Source: an uncultured bacterium (GTDB taxonomy: Bacteria; Bacillota; Clostridia; Oscillospirales; Oscillospiraceae). From it: DNA of 33,941 nt. Shown here one piece after another: positions 7,557 to 16,108 of this stretch. The notes under the pieces are model-generated. The model was not told the origin of the DNA and did not search any database. It saw nothing but the letters and a program-made list of their open reading frames with translations. The stretch lies in assembly GCA_946548895.1 (NCBI GenBank), contig CAMNQF010000037.1, forward strand, positions 1 through 33,941. The letters run 5' to 3'. The position numbers and the translations under genes are program-made. Every line of letters starts with the position of its first letter. Position 1 is the stretch's first letter.

Positions 7557-9050
7557 ATGACCAGTAAAGCCCTGCAAAAAGCCCGGGACTTTGAAGCCCA
7601 GTACGGCCCCCACATACCCGATGCCGAGCGCCCCGCCTTTCACGCCACCCCCACCATCGGCTGGATGAACGACCCCAACGGGTTCTCGTTTTATAAAGGG
7701 GAGTGCCACCTGTTCTACCAGTACCACCCCTACTCCGTCGAGTGGGGCCCCATGCACTGGGGGCACCTCAAGACGAAGGATTTTATCCGCTGGGAGCGCC
7801 TACCCTGCGCCCTGGCCCCGGACGAGGAGTACGACGCCTCCGGGTGCTTCTCCGGAGGCGCGGTGGAGCTGCCCGGCGGGCGGCAGCTGCTGATGTATAC
7901 CGGCGTCCGGCGCCGCCACAACGCCGAGGGCTTTTTAGAGGACGTCCAGACCCAGTGCGTGGCCATCGGGGACGGGGTGGATTACGAGAAATGGGGCGGC
8001 AACCCGGTGCTGGACGGGAAGGACCTGCCCGAGGGGGGCAGCACCATCGACTTCCGGGATCCCAAGGTGTGGCGGGACAAGGACGGCGCGTATTACGCCG
8101 TCATCGGCAACCGCACCGGGGACGGCAGCGGGTCCATCCTGCTCTACCGAAGCGCTGACGGGCTGAACTGGGCGTTTGTGAGAACCCTGGAACGCTGCCG
8201 CAACCAGTACGGCCGGATGTGGGAGTGCCCGGATTTCTTCCATCTGGACGGCAAGCATATCATCCTCACCAGCCCCCAGGACATGACCCCCATCGGCCTG
8301 GAATTCCACGCGGGCAACGGAACCCTGTGCCTGATGGGCGGCTATGACCCCGAAACCGGCTTCACCCGGGAGCGGGTGCAGGCCATCGACTATGGGCTGG
8401 ATTTCTACGCCCCCCAGACGCTGGAGGCCCCGGACGGGCGGCGGATCCTGATCGCCTGGATGCAGAACTGGGACACCGCGGGGGCGAAGCCCTTCCACTG
8501 CCGCTGGTTCGGCCAGATGACCCTGCCCCGGGAGCTGTCCATTGAAAACGGGCGGCTGTACCAGCGCCCCGTGCGGGAGCTGGAGACGTACCGGCGCAGC
8601 CCGGTGGTTCACCGCCACATTTTGATCAGCGGGGAGGCCAACCTGCCCGGCATCCAGGGCCGGACGCTGGACATGACCGTCACCGTCAAGCCCATGAGCC
8701 CCGGATCCTACCGTTGGTTCCGGCTCCACGTGGCCAAGGACGGCCGGCATGACACCATCATCCGCTACAAGCCGGATGAGAGCACTGTGAAGATTGACCG
8801 CTGCCGCAGCGGCCTGCCCCGGGATATTGTCAATACCCGCAGCTTTTGGGTGAGCCCCCGAGACGGGGAGATCAAGCTCCGGGTGGTGCTGGACCGGTTC
8901 AGCGTGGAGGTATTCGTCAACGGCGGGGAGGCGGCGGCCAGCGCGGTGATCTACACCCGCCAGGAGGCGGACGCCATCACCTTTGAGGCGGACGGCCAGG
9001 TGCTGGTGGATGTGGAGAAGTACGATCTTACTTTTGAAGAGGAGGGCTAA
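7557..9050 (+). CDS. GH32 beta-fructosidase (sucrose/sucrose-6-phosphate hydrolase type)
   Basis: A 497-residue cytosolic enzyme (no signal peptide) that hydrolyses terminal beta-fructofuranosyl bonds in sucrose, sucrose-6-phosphate or short fructans. All GH32 hallmarks are present: WMNDPNG at residues 36-42 with nucleophile Asp39, FRDP with Asp168 as transition-state stabiliser, and ECP with acid/base Glu223. The N-terminal half is the five-bladed propeller and the C-terminal ~170 residues the beta-sandwich (VVLDRFSVEVFVNGGE is characteristic). Start at 7557 is chosen over 7491 because AAGGAGG lies 9 nt upstream and the extra 22 residues are not family-like. With an ABC importer rather than a PTS upstream, unphosphorylated sucrose or fructo-oligosaccharide is the more likely substrate. 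Fructokinase follows 3 nt later. Confidence 0.93.
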   Translation: MTSKALQKARDFEAQYGPHIPDAERPAFHATPTIGWMNDPNGFSFYKGECHLFYQYHPYSVEWGPMHWGHLKTKDFIRWERLPCALAPDEEYDASGCFSGGAVELPGGRQLLMYTGVRRRHNAEGFLEDVQTQCVAIGDGVDYEKWGGNPVLDGKDLPEGGSTIDFRDPKVWRDKDGAYYAVIGNRTGDGSGSILLYRSADGLNWAFVRTLERCRNQYGRMWECPDFFHLDGKHIILTSPQDMTPIGLEFHAGNGTLCLMGGYDPETGFTRERVQAIDYGLDFYAPQTLEAPDGRRILIAWMQNWDTAGAKPFHCRWFGQMTLPRELSIENGRLYQRPVRELETYRRSPVVHRHILISGEANLPGIQGRTLDMTVTVKPMSPGSYRWFRLHVAKDGRHDTIIRYKPDESTVKIDRCRSGLPRDIVNTRSFWVSPRDGEIKLRVVLDRFSVEVFVNGGEAAASAVIYTRQEADAITFEADGQVLVDVEKYDLTFEEEG

Positions 9051-9053
9051 ACC

Positions 9054-10016
9054 ATGGCCGGCAGGTGTTTTGATGTGACCGCCTTGGGCGAATTGCTGAT
9101 TGATTTTACGGAAAACGGCCGGAGCGGACAGGGCAATACCCTGTTTGAGGCCAACCCCGGGGGCGCCCCCTGCAACGTGCTGGCTATGCTGAAGAAGCTG
9201 GGCCGATCCTGCGCGTTTGTGGGCAAAGTGGGGGAGGATATGTTCGGCCATCTGCTCCGGGACGTGGCGGCGGAGGCCGGGATATGTATGGACTATCTGG
9301 CGTTCGACAAAGACGCGCGCACCACCCTGGCCTTTGTCAAAACCTTGGAGAACGGCGACCGGGACTTCTCCTTCTACCGCAGCCCCGGCGCGGACATGAT
9401 GCTCACCGGGGATGAACTGCCCCTGGACGTCATCGCCGGCAGCCGCATTTTCCACTTCGGCACCCTGTCTATGACCCACGAGAGGGTGCGGCAGGCCACG
9501 GAGAAAGCCGTGGACTGCGCCAGGGCAGGGGGTGCGCTGATCTCCTTCGATCCCAACCTGCGCCCGCCCCTGTGGGACAGCCTGGACGAGGCCAAAACGC
9601 GGATTTCCTACGGCCTTGCTCACTGCGACATTCTGAAAATCGCGGACAATGAGCTGGAATTTATGACAGGAGAGACGGATTTTGACAGGGGCGCGGCTAT
9701 CCTGCGGGCCGAGTACCCCAACATTAAGCTGTTCAACGTCACCGCCGGGGCAGAGGGCAGCTACTCCTACTACGGGGACGAGAGAGTCTTCGTTCCCGCG
9801 TGTACGCTGGGCGGCACCATCGAGACCACCGGCGCGGGGGATACCTTCTGCGCCTGCGTGCTGAACTTCGTGCTGGAACGGGGGCTGGACGGGTTGACCA
9901 GGGATGACCTCACCGCGATGCTCTCCTTCGCCAACACGGCGGCCTACCTGGTCACCACCCGGAGGGGGGCCATCCGCTCCATGCCCGAGCGGGCCGAGGT
10001 GGAGGCCCTATTATAG
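9054..10016 (+). CDS. PfkB-family sugar kinase, probable fructokinase
   Basis: A 320-residue ribokinase/PfkB-fold kinase that would phosphorylate the fructose released by the adjacent GH32 enzyme. The N-terminal signature NPGGAPCNVLAMLKKLG starts near residue 36. The C-terminal signature ETTGAGDTFCA contains the catalytic base Asp263 in the GAGD anion hole. Length is normal. It starts 3 nt after the GH32 stop behind GGAGGG, so the two are co-translated. Fructokinase is favoured over other PfkB substrates by the GH32 pairing and overall similarity to bacterial ScrK-like enzymes; specificity cannot be proven from sequence. It is the last gene of this operon. Confidence 0.9.
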   Translation: MAGRCFDVTALGELLIDFTENGRSGQGNTLFEANPGGAPCNVLAMLKKLGRSCAFVGKVGEDMFGHLLRDVAAEAGICMDYLAFDKDARTTLAFVKTLENGDRDFSFYRSPGADMMLTGDELPLDVIAGSRIFHFGTLSMTHERVRQATEKAVDCARAGGALISFDPNLRPPLWDSLDEAKTRISYGLAHCDILKIADNELEFMTGETDFDRGAAILRAEYPNIKLFNVTAGAEGSYSYYGDERVFVPACTLGGTIETTGAGDTFCACVLNFVLERGLDGLTRDDLTAMLSFANTAAYLVTTRRGAIRSMPERAEVEALL

Positions 10017-10459
10017 CGCTGAAAATGGGCGTCGGGACCGTAGTGCCCAATGTTCAATCCAGTTCGCCCCATTCGTTGATTGGGCCGGGTGACATTGACA
10101 GGGCTTTTGCCCTCGCCGCGGCTGAGGGCGGGGTTAGGTTCTGTGGAAATCATTTCCTTGCCAAAGCGCACCGCCCCTGCTATAATAAGGAGCGGTGATT
10201 AAAGTGATATTTACCTGTGACAGCCGCGGCTTTTAAGGAGGACGGGACGGCCCGCGATTTCCTCCTGGCGGTCCGCCTGCCTGTCCGTCAGGGAGAAGCG
10301 CCAAAGGAACAGGCGGCGCGTATTTTTGCGGCGCCGGATGACAGCGATTCCTTACAACAGAGACCTGTCCGATTTTGTTACAAGGGAAAAGGGGTGTGAC
10401 GCTCATTAGATTTGGCCGAAGGGGCATGATAAGCTCACAAAGGATAGGGAGGTCGCACC
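10017..10459 (+). other. 443-bp gap with a strong promoter and a long untranslated leader
   Basis: No gene with convincing coding character is found here. Small inverted repeats at 10100-10113 (AGGGC-TTTT-GCCCT) and 10109-10129 may help end fructokinase transcription but lack U-tracts. After the promoter at 10158-10186, about 265 nt precede the cupin start. Within this leader, AAGGAGG at about 10234-10240 is followed by no usable start codon, and can pair with CCTCCT at 10261-10266. No known riboswitch class is recognised. The stretch may be a decayed gene or a structured leader. Confidence 0.5.
10158..10186 (+). promoter_or_regulatory. Sigma-A-type promoter upstream of the cupin gene
   Basis: TTGCCA (10158-10163), 17-bp spacer, perfect TATAAT (10181-10186). 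The hexamers and spacing are identical to the GH32 promoter at 7494. Transcription would begin near 10193. Confidence 0.7.
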
Positions 10460-10783
10460 ATGTATAAAAACATCCCAAAGCGGGTTTGCCTAAAACTGAA
10501 AGACCTTGTCGATTACCAGGAGGGCCAGGTGGCCAGCAAAACACTGGTTCAGAACGGCCATGTCAGCATGACCATCTTCTCCTTTGACCAGGGCGAGGAG
10601 ATCTCCACCCACGCGGCGGGCGGGGACGCCATGGTCACCGTGCTGGAGGGCACCGGCCGCTTTACCGTGGGCGGCGAGGCGTTCCGCTTGAGTGAGGGCG
10701 AGACGCTGGTGATGCCCAAGGACATCCCCCACGCCGTCTACGGTGAGACGCGGTTCAAGATGCAGCTCACCGTGTCCTTTTGA
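10460..10783 (+). CDS. Small cupin-domain protein
   Basis: A 107-residue single-domain cupin (residues ~30-105). The conserved metal-binding pattern is seen as STHAAGGDAMVTVLEGTG near residue 50 and MPKDIPHAVYGE near residue 90, although the first motif has fewer histidines than canonical cupins. Start is supported by GGGAGG 7 nt upstream. Proteins of this size bind small molecules, act as isomerases, or serve as sensing domains; no specific role can be assigned. It is followed 15 nt later by a DUF308 membrane protein, probably in the same transcript. Confidence 0.8.
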   Translation: MYKNIPKRVCLKLKDLVDYQEGQVASKTLVQNGHVSMTIFSFDQGEEISTHAAGGDAMVTVLEGTGRFTVGGEAFRLSEGETLVMPKDIPHAVYGETRFKMQLTVSF

Positions 10784-10798
10784 TTCAGGAGGCGCCAC

Positions 10799-11374
10799 AT
10801 GAGAGAACTGCTGAAAAACATCAAATGGAGCCTGATCTTGGCCTCCCTGCTCTACCTTTTCCTGGGCCTGGCGCTGCTGATCTGGCCCCACACCAGCAAT
10901 CTGATCCTGTGCTATATTGTCGCCGGCGTGCTCACAGCCTATGGCCTGTTCAACATCATCGCCTATTTTGGGAGAGAGCGGGGCTCAGTCATCGGGCTGG
11001 TCATCGGTATCATCTGCGCTGGCTTTGGCGTTTACGCCCTGGTCCAGCCCACCCGCGTCAGCGACATCATCTTTATCATCCTGGGCGTCGCCATTTTGGT
11101 GAACGGCGCCACAAGCCTGCGGCGGGATCTCGAACTCCGCGCTGTGGGCTTTGACCGATGGTGGGTCCCCTTTGCCCTGGACGTGCTCATCCTGATCCTC
11201 GGGTGCATTGTAGTCTTCAATCCCAGCCTGTTTGCGGAAATGCTGATCCAAATCATCGGCATCATCCTCATCTATGAGAGCGTGTCCGACCTGTGGAGCA
11301 TCCACCGGCTGGCCAAGCTGACCCGCGCCGCCGTGATCGAAGGAGAGGTCATCGACGTGCAGGATACGGACTGA
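10799..11374 (+). CDS. DUF308/HdeD-like membrane protein
   Basis: A 191-residue protein with six hydrophobic helices arranged in three pairs (about residues 10-28, 35-57, 62-80, 86-104, 122-142, 147-168) and a short acidic tail ending EGEVIDVQDTD. The repeat of paired helices and the WSLILASLLYLFLGLALLIWP start fit the DUF308/HdeD family, membrane proteins linked in enterobacteria to acid resistance; elsewhere their role is unclear. CAGGAGG precedes the ATG. It is second in a two-gene unit with the cupin and is followed by a hairpin at 11388. Confidence 0.8.
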   Translation: MRELLKNIKWSLILASLLYLFLGLALLIWPHTSNLILCYIVAGVLTAYGLFNIIAYFGRERGSVIGLVIGIICAGFGVYALVQPTRVSDIIFIILGVAILVNGATSLRRDLELRAVGFDRWWVPFALDVLILILGCIVVFNPSLFAEMLIQIIGIILIYESVSDLWSIHRLAKLTRAAVIEGEVIDVQDTD

Positions 11375-11387
11375 CACATTTTCCGAT

Positions 11388-11418
11388 GAGGGGGCGGTTT
11401 CAAGCGAGCCACCCCCTC
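11388..11418. terminator. Hairpin between convergent units
   Basis: GAGGGGGCGG pairs with CCACCCCCTC (one mismatch in 10 bp) around an 11-nt loop, 14 bp after the DUF308 stop. There is no strong U-tract. Its position between convergent genes suggests a bidirectional terminator. Confidence 0.5.
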
Positions 11419-11484
11419 GTTCCGTTTCGTACCCCCGGGGCGGGGCTGGCGGCGGACGGAAAGCCCCACAGGCGCAAGCGGTTC

Positions 11485-12962
11485 CTATTCCCGGGCGGAT
11501 CCCGCCTGATATTCCGTAGGCGTCATGTTCATGTACCGCTTGAACACCTTGGTGAAGTAATAGGCGTTGTCGTACCCCAGCATGAGGAAAAACACCGCCA
11601 TGCCGCTCCCCGGCTCAGGGGGCAGAAGGGTGAACCCGGTGTCCTGAAACACTTTCTGGGCCACATCCAGGGACAGGTTCAGGTGGAAGCGGAACAGGCG
11701 CTGGCGCTCCTCCCGGGTGAAGGAGCCGATGTCCGGAATGGCGGAGGGGTCCAGGAGCAGCAGGGCGGCGGCGCAGCGGCTGCCCGCGCCCAGGCCCTCC
11801 AGGGCGGCGATGGCCCGCTCCGCCCCGTACCCGCCCTCCGGGGAGAGCAGGGCGGCGGCGTGGCGGGCGGCGGCCTCCGCCAGGGTGCCCTCCCGCTGGG
11901 GGAGGGAGGGGGCGCAGAGCCTGCGGCGCTTTTCGCATTCGTCGATGGCCAGCCTGAGGGAGTGGGCCAGCTTTTCCTCGTCCAGGTCGATTTTCAGCAG
12001 GTAGTCCACGGCCCGGTTGCGCAGGGACTGCTGGGCCATATGGAAATCCTGGTGGTTGGTGAGCATGATGAACACAAGCTCCGGGCAGCGCTGGGCGCAG
12101 GCCTGCTCTTCGGTCATGCCCACGCCGTCGTCGGTGATGGTGAGCACCAGCATCTCCCCCTCCTCAAAGGCGTCCACCGTAATGGTGCCGAAGGAACCCT
12201 TGGGTACCACGCCGTGGAAGATGGCGTTCTCCACCAGGGGCTGGAGGGTGAATTTGATGACCTTGCAGCGGCGCAGCTCCTGGGGGACGCTGCAGACGTA
12301 CTGGAAGGCCCCCATGTAGCGGATGGACTGGATGCTGACATAGTCGTCCAGCAGGGCCAGCTCCTCCTCCAGGGGGATCTTGTCCGACACCCCCTTGCTG
12401 ATGTTGCGCAGCAGGTTCACCAGGCTCTTGACCATTTTCTCAATGCCGGTGTTTTTCTGCACCACCGCCATCCAGTGCACGGAGTTCAGCGTGTTATAGA
12501 GGAAATGGGGGTTTACCTGGGATTGAAGAAGGTCCATCTCAATTTTGGCCCGCTCGTCGTGCAGCGCGATGGTCTCGGACAAAAGCTGCTGGAAGCCCAG
12601 GCCCAGCTCGTTGAGCCGCGCGCCGATCTCCCCCATCTCGCTGCGGGGCTTTTCCAGCTCCGGGTCGAAGGAGTAGTCGTTCATGACGATGCGGTTGATC
12701 TTCTCCGTAAAGCGGCGGATGGGGGTGGTGATGTAATGGGTGAGCAGGCTGAGGACAAACACCGCGATGAGCACAATCATCAGGATCACCGTCACCGCGG
12801 AAAACAGGATCTCGTGGTTGTCGGCCTGAAGCTGGGTCTGGTTGATGCAGCTGGACAGCGTCAGCTGGCCGCCCAGAGGATGGCTTTGCAGGGCGTACAC
12901 CACGCCGCCAAACGCGAATTCATCCCCCTGGGCGGCCTGGGCGGGCACGGCCTCCACCAAGT
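11485..12962 (-). pseudogene. Fused, internally deleted YesM-type kinase and YesN-type regulator remnant
   Basis: One open frame holds pieces of two genes. From the 5' side: the end of an extracellular sensor domain, a TM helix (FSAVTVILMIVLIAVFVLSLL), HAMP, the His_kinase box QSQVNPHFLYNTLN, the N-box LVENAIFHG and DDGVGMTEEQ. The G2 box is absent; the frame jumps to a response-regulator fragment ACAQRCPELVFI-MLTNHQDF that skips the phospho-aspartate stretch, continues through AVDYLLKIDLDEEKL and a linker, then joins the second helix-turn-helix of an AraC domain (GYDNAYYFTKVFKRYMNMTPTEY) without the first. The kinase 5' end is also gone: upstream bases belong to an oppositely oriented permease, so the ATG at 13005 is spurious. 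Neither protein could work as a normal two-component system. Real decay or assembly chimera. Confidence 0.8.
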
Positions 12963-13375
12963 GGGCCCTGCCCGGCGTCATCGTGGTCAACATCTGGAAG
13001 AACATGGGCTACTATATGATTATCTACCTGGCCGCGCTTCAGGACATCCCCACCTCCCTGGTGGAGGCCGGGATGATCGACGGGGCCACCGCCTGGCAGC
13101 GGTTCTGGCGCATCAAATGGCCCCTGCTGCGCAACGCCACCTTCTTTGTGGCCATGATGCTCACCATCAACAGCTTCAAATCCTTCGACCTGATCTACGC
13201 CCTCACCGAAGGGGGGCCGGGCACCGCCACCACCCTGCTGCCCCAGTACATCTACAACCAGTCCTTCGTGTCCTGGGACTACGGCCGGGCCAGCGCGGCG
13301 GCCATGGTGCTGTTCGCTATTGTGGCGGTCATCACCCTGTTCCAGTTCCGGCTGGAAAAGAAATTCTCCGATTGA
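12962..13375 (+). pseudogene. ABC sugar permease lacking its N-terminal half
   Basis: The last ~138 residues of a CUT1 permease (usual length about 290). Homology-like sequence starts abruptly at WALPGVIVVNIWKNMGYYM, just before the EAA loop (EAGMIDGATAWQRFWRIKWPLL), and runs through the last helices to the stop. The first three helices and any start codon are missing; bases before 12962 encode the antisense of the kinase remnant. The open frame reaches back to 12842 only by chance. It is followed 16 nt later by the intact partner permease, so it was originally the first permease of that operon. The solute-binding protein gene expected here is absent too. Confidence 0.82.
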
Positions 13376-13391
13376 CTGAGGGGGGAGCCTT

Positions 13392-14225
13392 ATGCTGAAC
13401 AAAACGCCCGTCTGGAAAAAGGCGCTTCTGTATGTGGTCCTTATCCTGATCTGCGCCGCCACCCTGCTGCCCCTGGTGTGGATGCTGTCCGCGTCGCTGA
13501 AGCTGGACAAGGACGTGTTCCGCATCCCCATCGAGTGGATTCCCAGCGACCCGGCCTGGAGCAACTACCAGCGCATCTGGGACCAGGTGCCCATGCTCCG
13601 CTTTACCTTCAACACCTTCAAGGTCACCATCATCACCACCATCATCCAGGTGTTCACCTGTTCCTTTGCCGCCTACGGCTTTGCCAAGTGCAAGTTCCGG
13701 GGGCGCAACCTGCTGTTCCTCGTCTACGTGGCCACCATCGCCGTGCCCTGGCAGGTGTATATGCTGCCCCAGTACACCATGATGAACAACGTGTTCCACA
13801 TGGTGGACACCCACGCCGTGCTGGTCCTGCTCCACTCCTTTGACGCCTTTGGGGTGTTCCTGCTGCGCCAGTTCTGCATGGGCATCCCCGACGAGCTGCT
13901 GGAGGCCGCCCGCATCGACGGCTTGAGCGAGTACGGCGTCTACCGCCGGATTGTGCTGCCCCAGATGGGGCCGTCCATCGCCACCCTGGTGATCTTCACC
14001 TTCGTCAGCAATTGGAACGACTTTATGGGGCCCATGATCTACCTGAACAGCACCGAGCTGAAAACCGTCCAGCTGGGCATTCGGATGTTTATGGGCCAGT
14101 ACTCCACCGAGTACGGCCTCATCATGGCCGCCAGCGTGGTGTCCCTCATTCCGGTGATTATCGTGTTCCTGATTTTCCAGAAGCAGTTTGTCCAGGGCAT
14201 CGCCACCAGCGGCTTGAAAGGATGA
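13392..14225 (+). CDS. Carbohydrate ABC transporter permease, MalG/YesQ type
   Basis: A 277-residue CUT1 permease of full length with six predicted helices and the EAA motif LEAARIDGLSEYGVYRRIVLP (from about residue 170). The N-terminal ATLLPLVWMLSASLK segment and the C-terminal QKQFVQGIATSGLKG ending are family-typical. Start is supported by GAGGGGGGAG just upstream. Its partner permease upstream is truncated and no binding protein or ATPase is encoded nearby, so the importer is probably non-functional as represented here. The neighbouring DUF2264 and heparinase-like genes suggest that it once imported uronic-acid-containing oligosaccharides (inference). Confidence 0.88.
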   Translation: MLNKTPVWKKALLYVVLILICAATLLPLVWMLSASLKLDKDVFRIPIEWIPSDPAWSNYQRIWDQVPMLRFTFNTFKVTIITTIIQVFTCSFAAYGFAKCKFRGRNLLFLVYVATIAVPWQVYMLPQYTMMNNVFHMVDTHAVLVLLHSFDAFGVFLLRQFCMGIPDELLEAARIDGLSEYGVYRRIVLPQMGPSIATLVIFTFVSNWNDFMGPMIYLNSTELKTVQLGIRMFMGQYSTEYGLIMAASVVSLIPVIIVFLIFQKQFVQGIATSGLKG

Positions 14226-14230
14226 GTGAA

Positions 14231-15973
14231 ATGGCTTGCTTTAACCTGCCGGCCCATCAAAATCCCCTGCGGACCCGGAGAGACGTGGAGGCCGCCCTCC
14301 TGCGGATTCTGGAGCCGGTGAGGGGCCGCTTCACCCAGGGCAGCGCGGGGCTGCGCTTGGGGGAGAACAACGCCGTCTACGGGGCCAAAACCGCCCAAAT
14401 GGAGGCGTTTTCCCGGATGCTGTGGGGGCTGGCCCCCCTGTGGGCGGCCGGGGGCGGGGAGGAGTGGCTCCCCCTGTTCCGGGAGGGGCTGGCAAACGGC
14501 GCCGACCCGGACCACCCGGCCTACTGGGGAACGCCCGCCGACTACGACCAAAAAGTGGTGGAGATGGCGGCCATCGCCACCACCCTGCTGCTGTGCGGGG
14601 AGCGGATGGCGTTCACCCCCCGGGAGGCGGAAAACCTCCACGGCTGGCTGGCGCGGTCGGAGGGGCTGAGGCTGCCCCAGAACAACTGGCTGTTTTTCCG
14701 GGTGCTGGTCCAGGCCGCCTTTCGGCACATGGGCTGGGACTGGAACGGGCGGCAGCTGGAGGAGGACCTGGCCAAGCTGGACGGCTGGTATTTGGGCGGC
14801 GGCTGGTACTGCGACGGCCAGCCCACCCAGATGGACTACTACATCCCCTTCGGGATGCACTACTACGGCCTGATCTACGCCTGGGCCATGGGGCGGGACG
14901 ACCCGGAGCGCGCCCGGATATTCCAGGAGCGGGCGGCCCAGTTCGCCGGGGACTTTCTGTATTGGTTCGAGGACGGCGGGCGGGCGGTGCCCTTCGGCCG
15001 CAGCCAGACCTACCGCTTTGCCCAGGGGGCGTTTTTCTCCGCCCTGGCCCTGGCGGGGGTGGAGGCGGTCCCCTGGGGCGTGATGAAGTCCCGGGTGCTG
15101 GGCAACCTGCGGGACTGGCTGGCCCAGCCCGTCTTCGACTCCGGCGGGCTGCTCACCGTGGGCTATGGCTACCCCAACCTGTTTATGAGCGAACAGTACA
15201 ACGCCTCCGGCTCCCCCTACTGGGCGCTGAAAGCCTTTTTATGCCTGGCCCTGCCAGAGGATCACCCCTTCTGGGCCGCTGAGGAGGCCGCACCCCGCCT
15301 GGAGCCGCTCCGCGCCATCCCGCCCGCCCGGATGCTGGCGGCCCGGGATGGGTCCCAGGTGCAGCTCTTTCCCGCCGGGCAGCACTGTGTCAACGAGCTG
15401 GGGAACTGCGCCGCCAAGTATGAGAAGCTGGTGTACTCCAGCCGGTTCGGCTTCTCCGTCCCCAGGGGGGATTCCCTGGAGGAGGGGGCCTTCGACTGCT
15501 GCCTGGCCGTGTCCGAGGCGGGGGCGGAACGCTGGCGGACGCAGCGGGGCTTTGAGGCGTTCCGGCTGGAAGCGGACCGGTACTGGCGGAAATTCTCACC
15601 CCTGCCCGGGGTGACGGTGGAGGTGACGGTGGTCCCGGACTTCCCGTCCCACCGGCGGGAGTACGTCATCACCGCCGACCGGCCCATCGACGCGGCGGAC
15701 GGGGGCTTTGCCCTCCCCGCCGAGGATGGGGACGGGAGGCCCCTCACCCCGGACATGGCGGAGTGGGAGCCTCATGGGGTGGCGGTCCGCGCCCCCTGGG
15801 GGACCAGCGCCATCCGCTGCCTGTCCGGCGGCGGGGAGCCGGTGCTGGTGAAGGCTTGGCCCAACACCAACCTGTTCCACCCCCTCACCAGGATACCCAC
15901 CATCCGGCTGTCCCTGCCGGCGGGGACCCACCGCTTCACAACCCTGGTCACCGGGTCGGCCCCCAAAGCCTGA
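14231..15973 (+). CDS. DUF2264 family protein, probable polysaccharide-degradation enzyme
   Basis: A 580-residue cytosolic protein (no signal peptide) of the DUF2264 family. An all-helical N-terminal ~380 residues, rich in Trp/Tyr clusters (GGGWYCDGQPTQMDYYIPFG near residue 195 and GRSQTYRFAQGAFFSALAL near 260), looks like an (alpha/alpha)-barrel, followed by a beta-rich C-terminal part. From memory, members of this family have been tied to uronic-acid-containing glycans and a glucuronidase-type activity; I cannot verify this here. ATG 14231 has AAAGG 9 nt upstream; an in-frame ATG at 14222 overlaps the permease stop as ATGA but lacks ribosome-site spacing. Translationally linked to the permease. 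A 19-bp terminator hairpin follows. Confidence 0.8.
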   Translation: MACFNLPAHQNPLRTRRDVEAALLRILEPVRGRFTQGSAGLRLGENNAVYGAKTAQMEAFSRMLWGLAPLWAAGGGEEWLPLFREGLANGADPDHPAYWGTPADYDQKVVEMAAIATTLLLCGERMAFTPREAENLHGWLARSEGLRLPQNNWLFFRVLVQAAFRHMGWDWNGRQLEEDLAKLDGWYLGGGWYCDGQPTQMDYYIPFGMHYYGLIYAWAMGRDDPERARIFQERAAQFAGDFLYWFEDGGRAVPFGRSQTYRFAQGAFFSALALAGVEAVPWGVMKSRVLGNLRDWLAQPVFDSGGLLTVGYGYPNLFMSEQYNASGSPYWALKAFLCLALPEDHPFWAAEEAAPRLEPLRAIPPARMLAARDGSQVQLFPAGQHCVNELGNCAAKYEKLVYSSRFGFSVPRGDSLEEGAFDCCLAVSEAGAERWRTQRGFEAFRLEADRYWRKFSPLPGVTVEVTVVPDFPSHRREYVITADRPIDAADGGFALPAEDGDGRPLTPDMAEWEPHGVAVRAPWGTSAIRCLSGGGEPVLVKAWPNTNLFHPLTRIPTIRLSLPAGTHRFTTLVTGSAPKA

Positions 15974-16031
15974 GCGCGGGGGCGCGCGCCGAAACAGGCG
16001 GAACGGCGCAAAACACGCCTCATAAGAATTG

Positions 16032-16076
16032 CCGCGCCTGGGGGACGCTTTTTCGTGAAGCGTCCCCCAGGCGCGG
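16032..16076. terminator. Perfect 19-bp hairpin between convergent genes
   Basis: CCGCGCCTGGGGGACGCTT is exactly complementary to 16058-16076 around a 7-nt loop (16051-16057). It sits between the DUF2264 stop at 15973 and the heparinase-like stop at 16109, and TTTT follows at 16082 on the plus strand. A bidirectional intrinsic terminator is the simplest reading. Confidence 0.75.
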
Positions 16077-16108
16077 AGGCGTTTTCCGCGGCACAGGCGG
16101 GGTCCGCG

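Noticed and set aside
10217-10399. A 60-codon GTG-started frame in the leader before the cupin gene
   Set aside because: No ribosome site, no recognisable domain, unlike neighbouring codon use; kept only as possible gene remnant in the gap description.
12842-13005. Apparent start codons for the permease (12842) and the kinase (13005)
   Set aside because: Each lies inside sequence that is antisense to the other gene, and the encoded N-termini have no family similarity. They are chance extensions beyond the joint near 12962.
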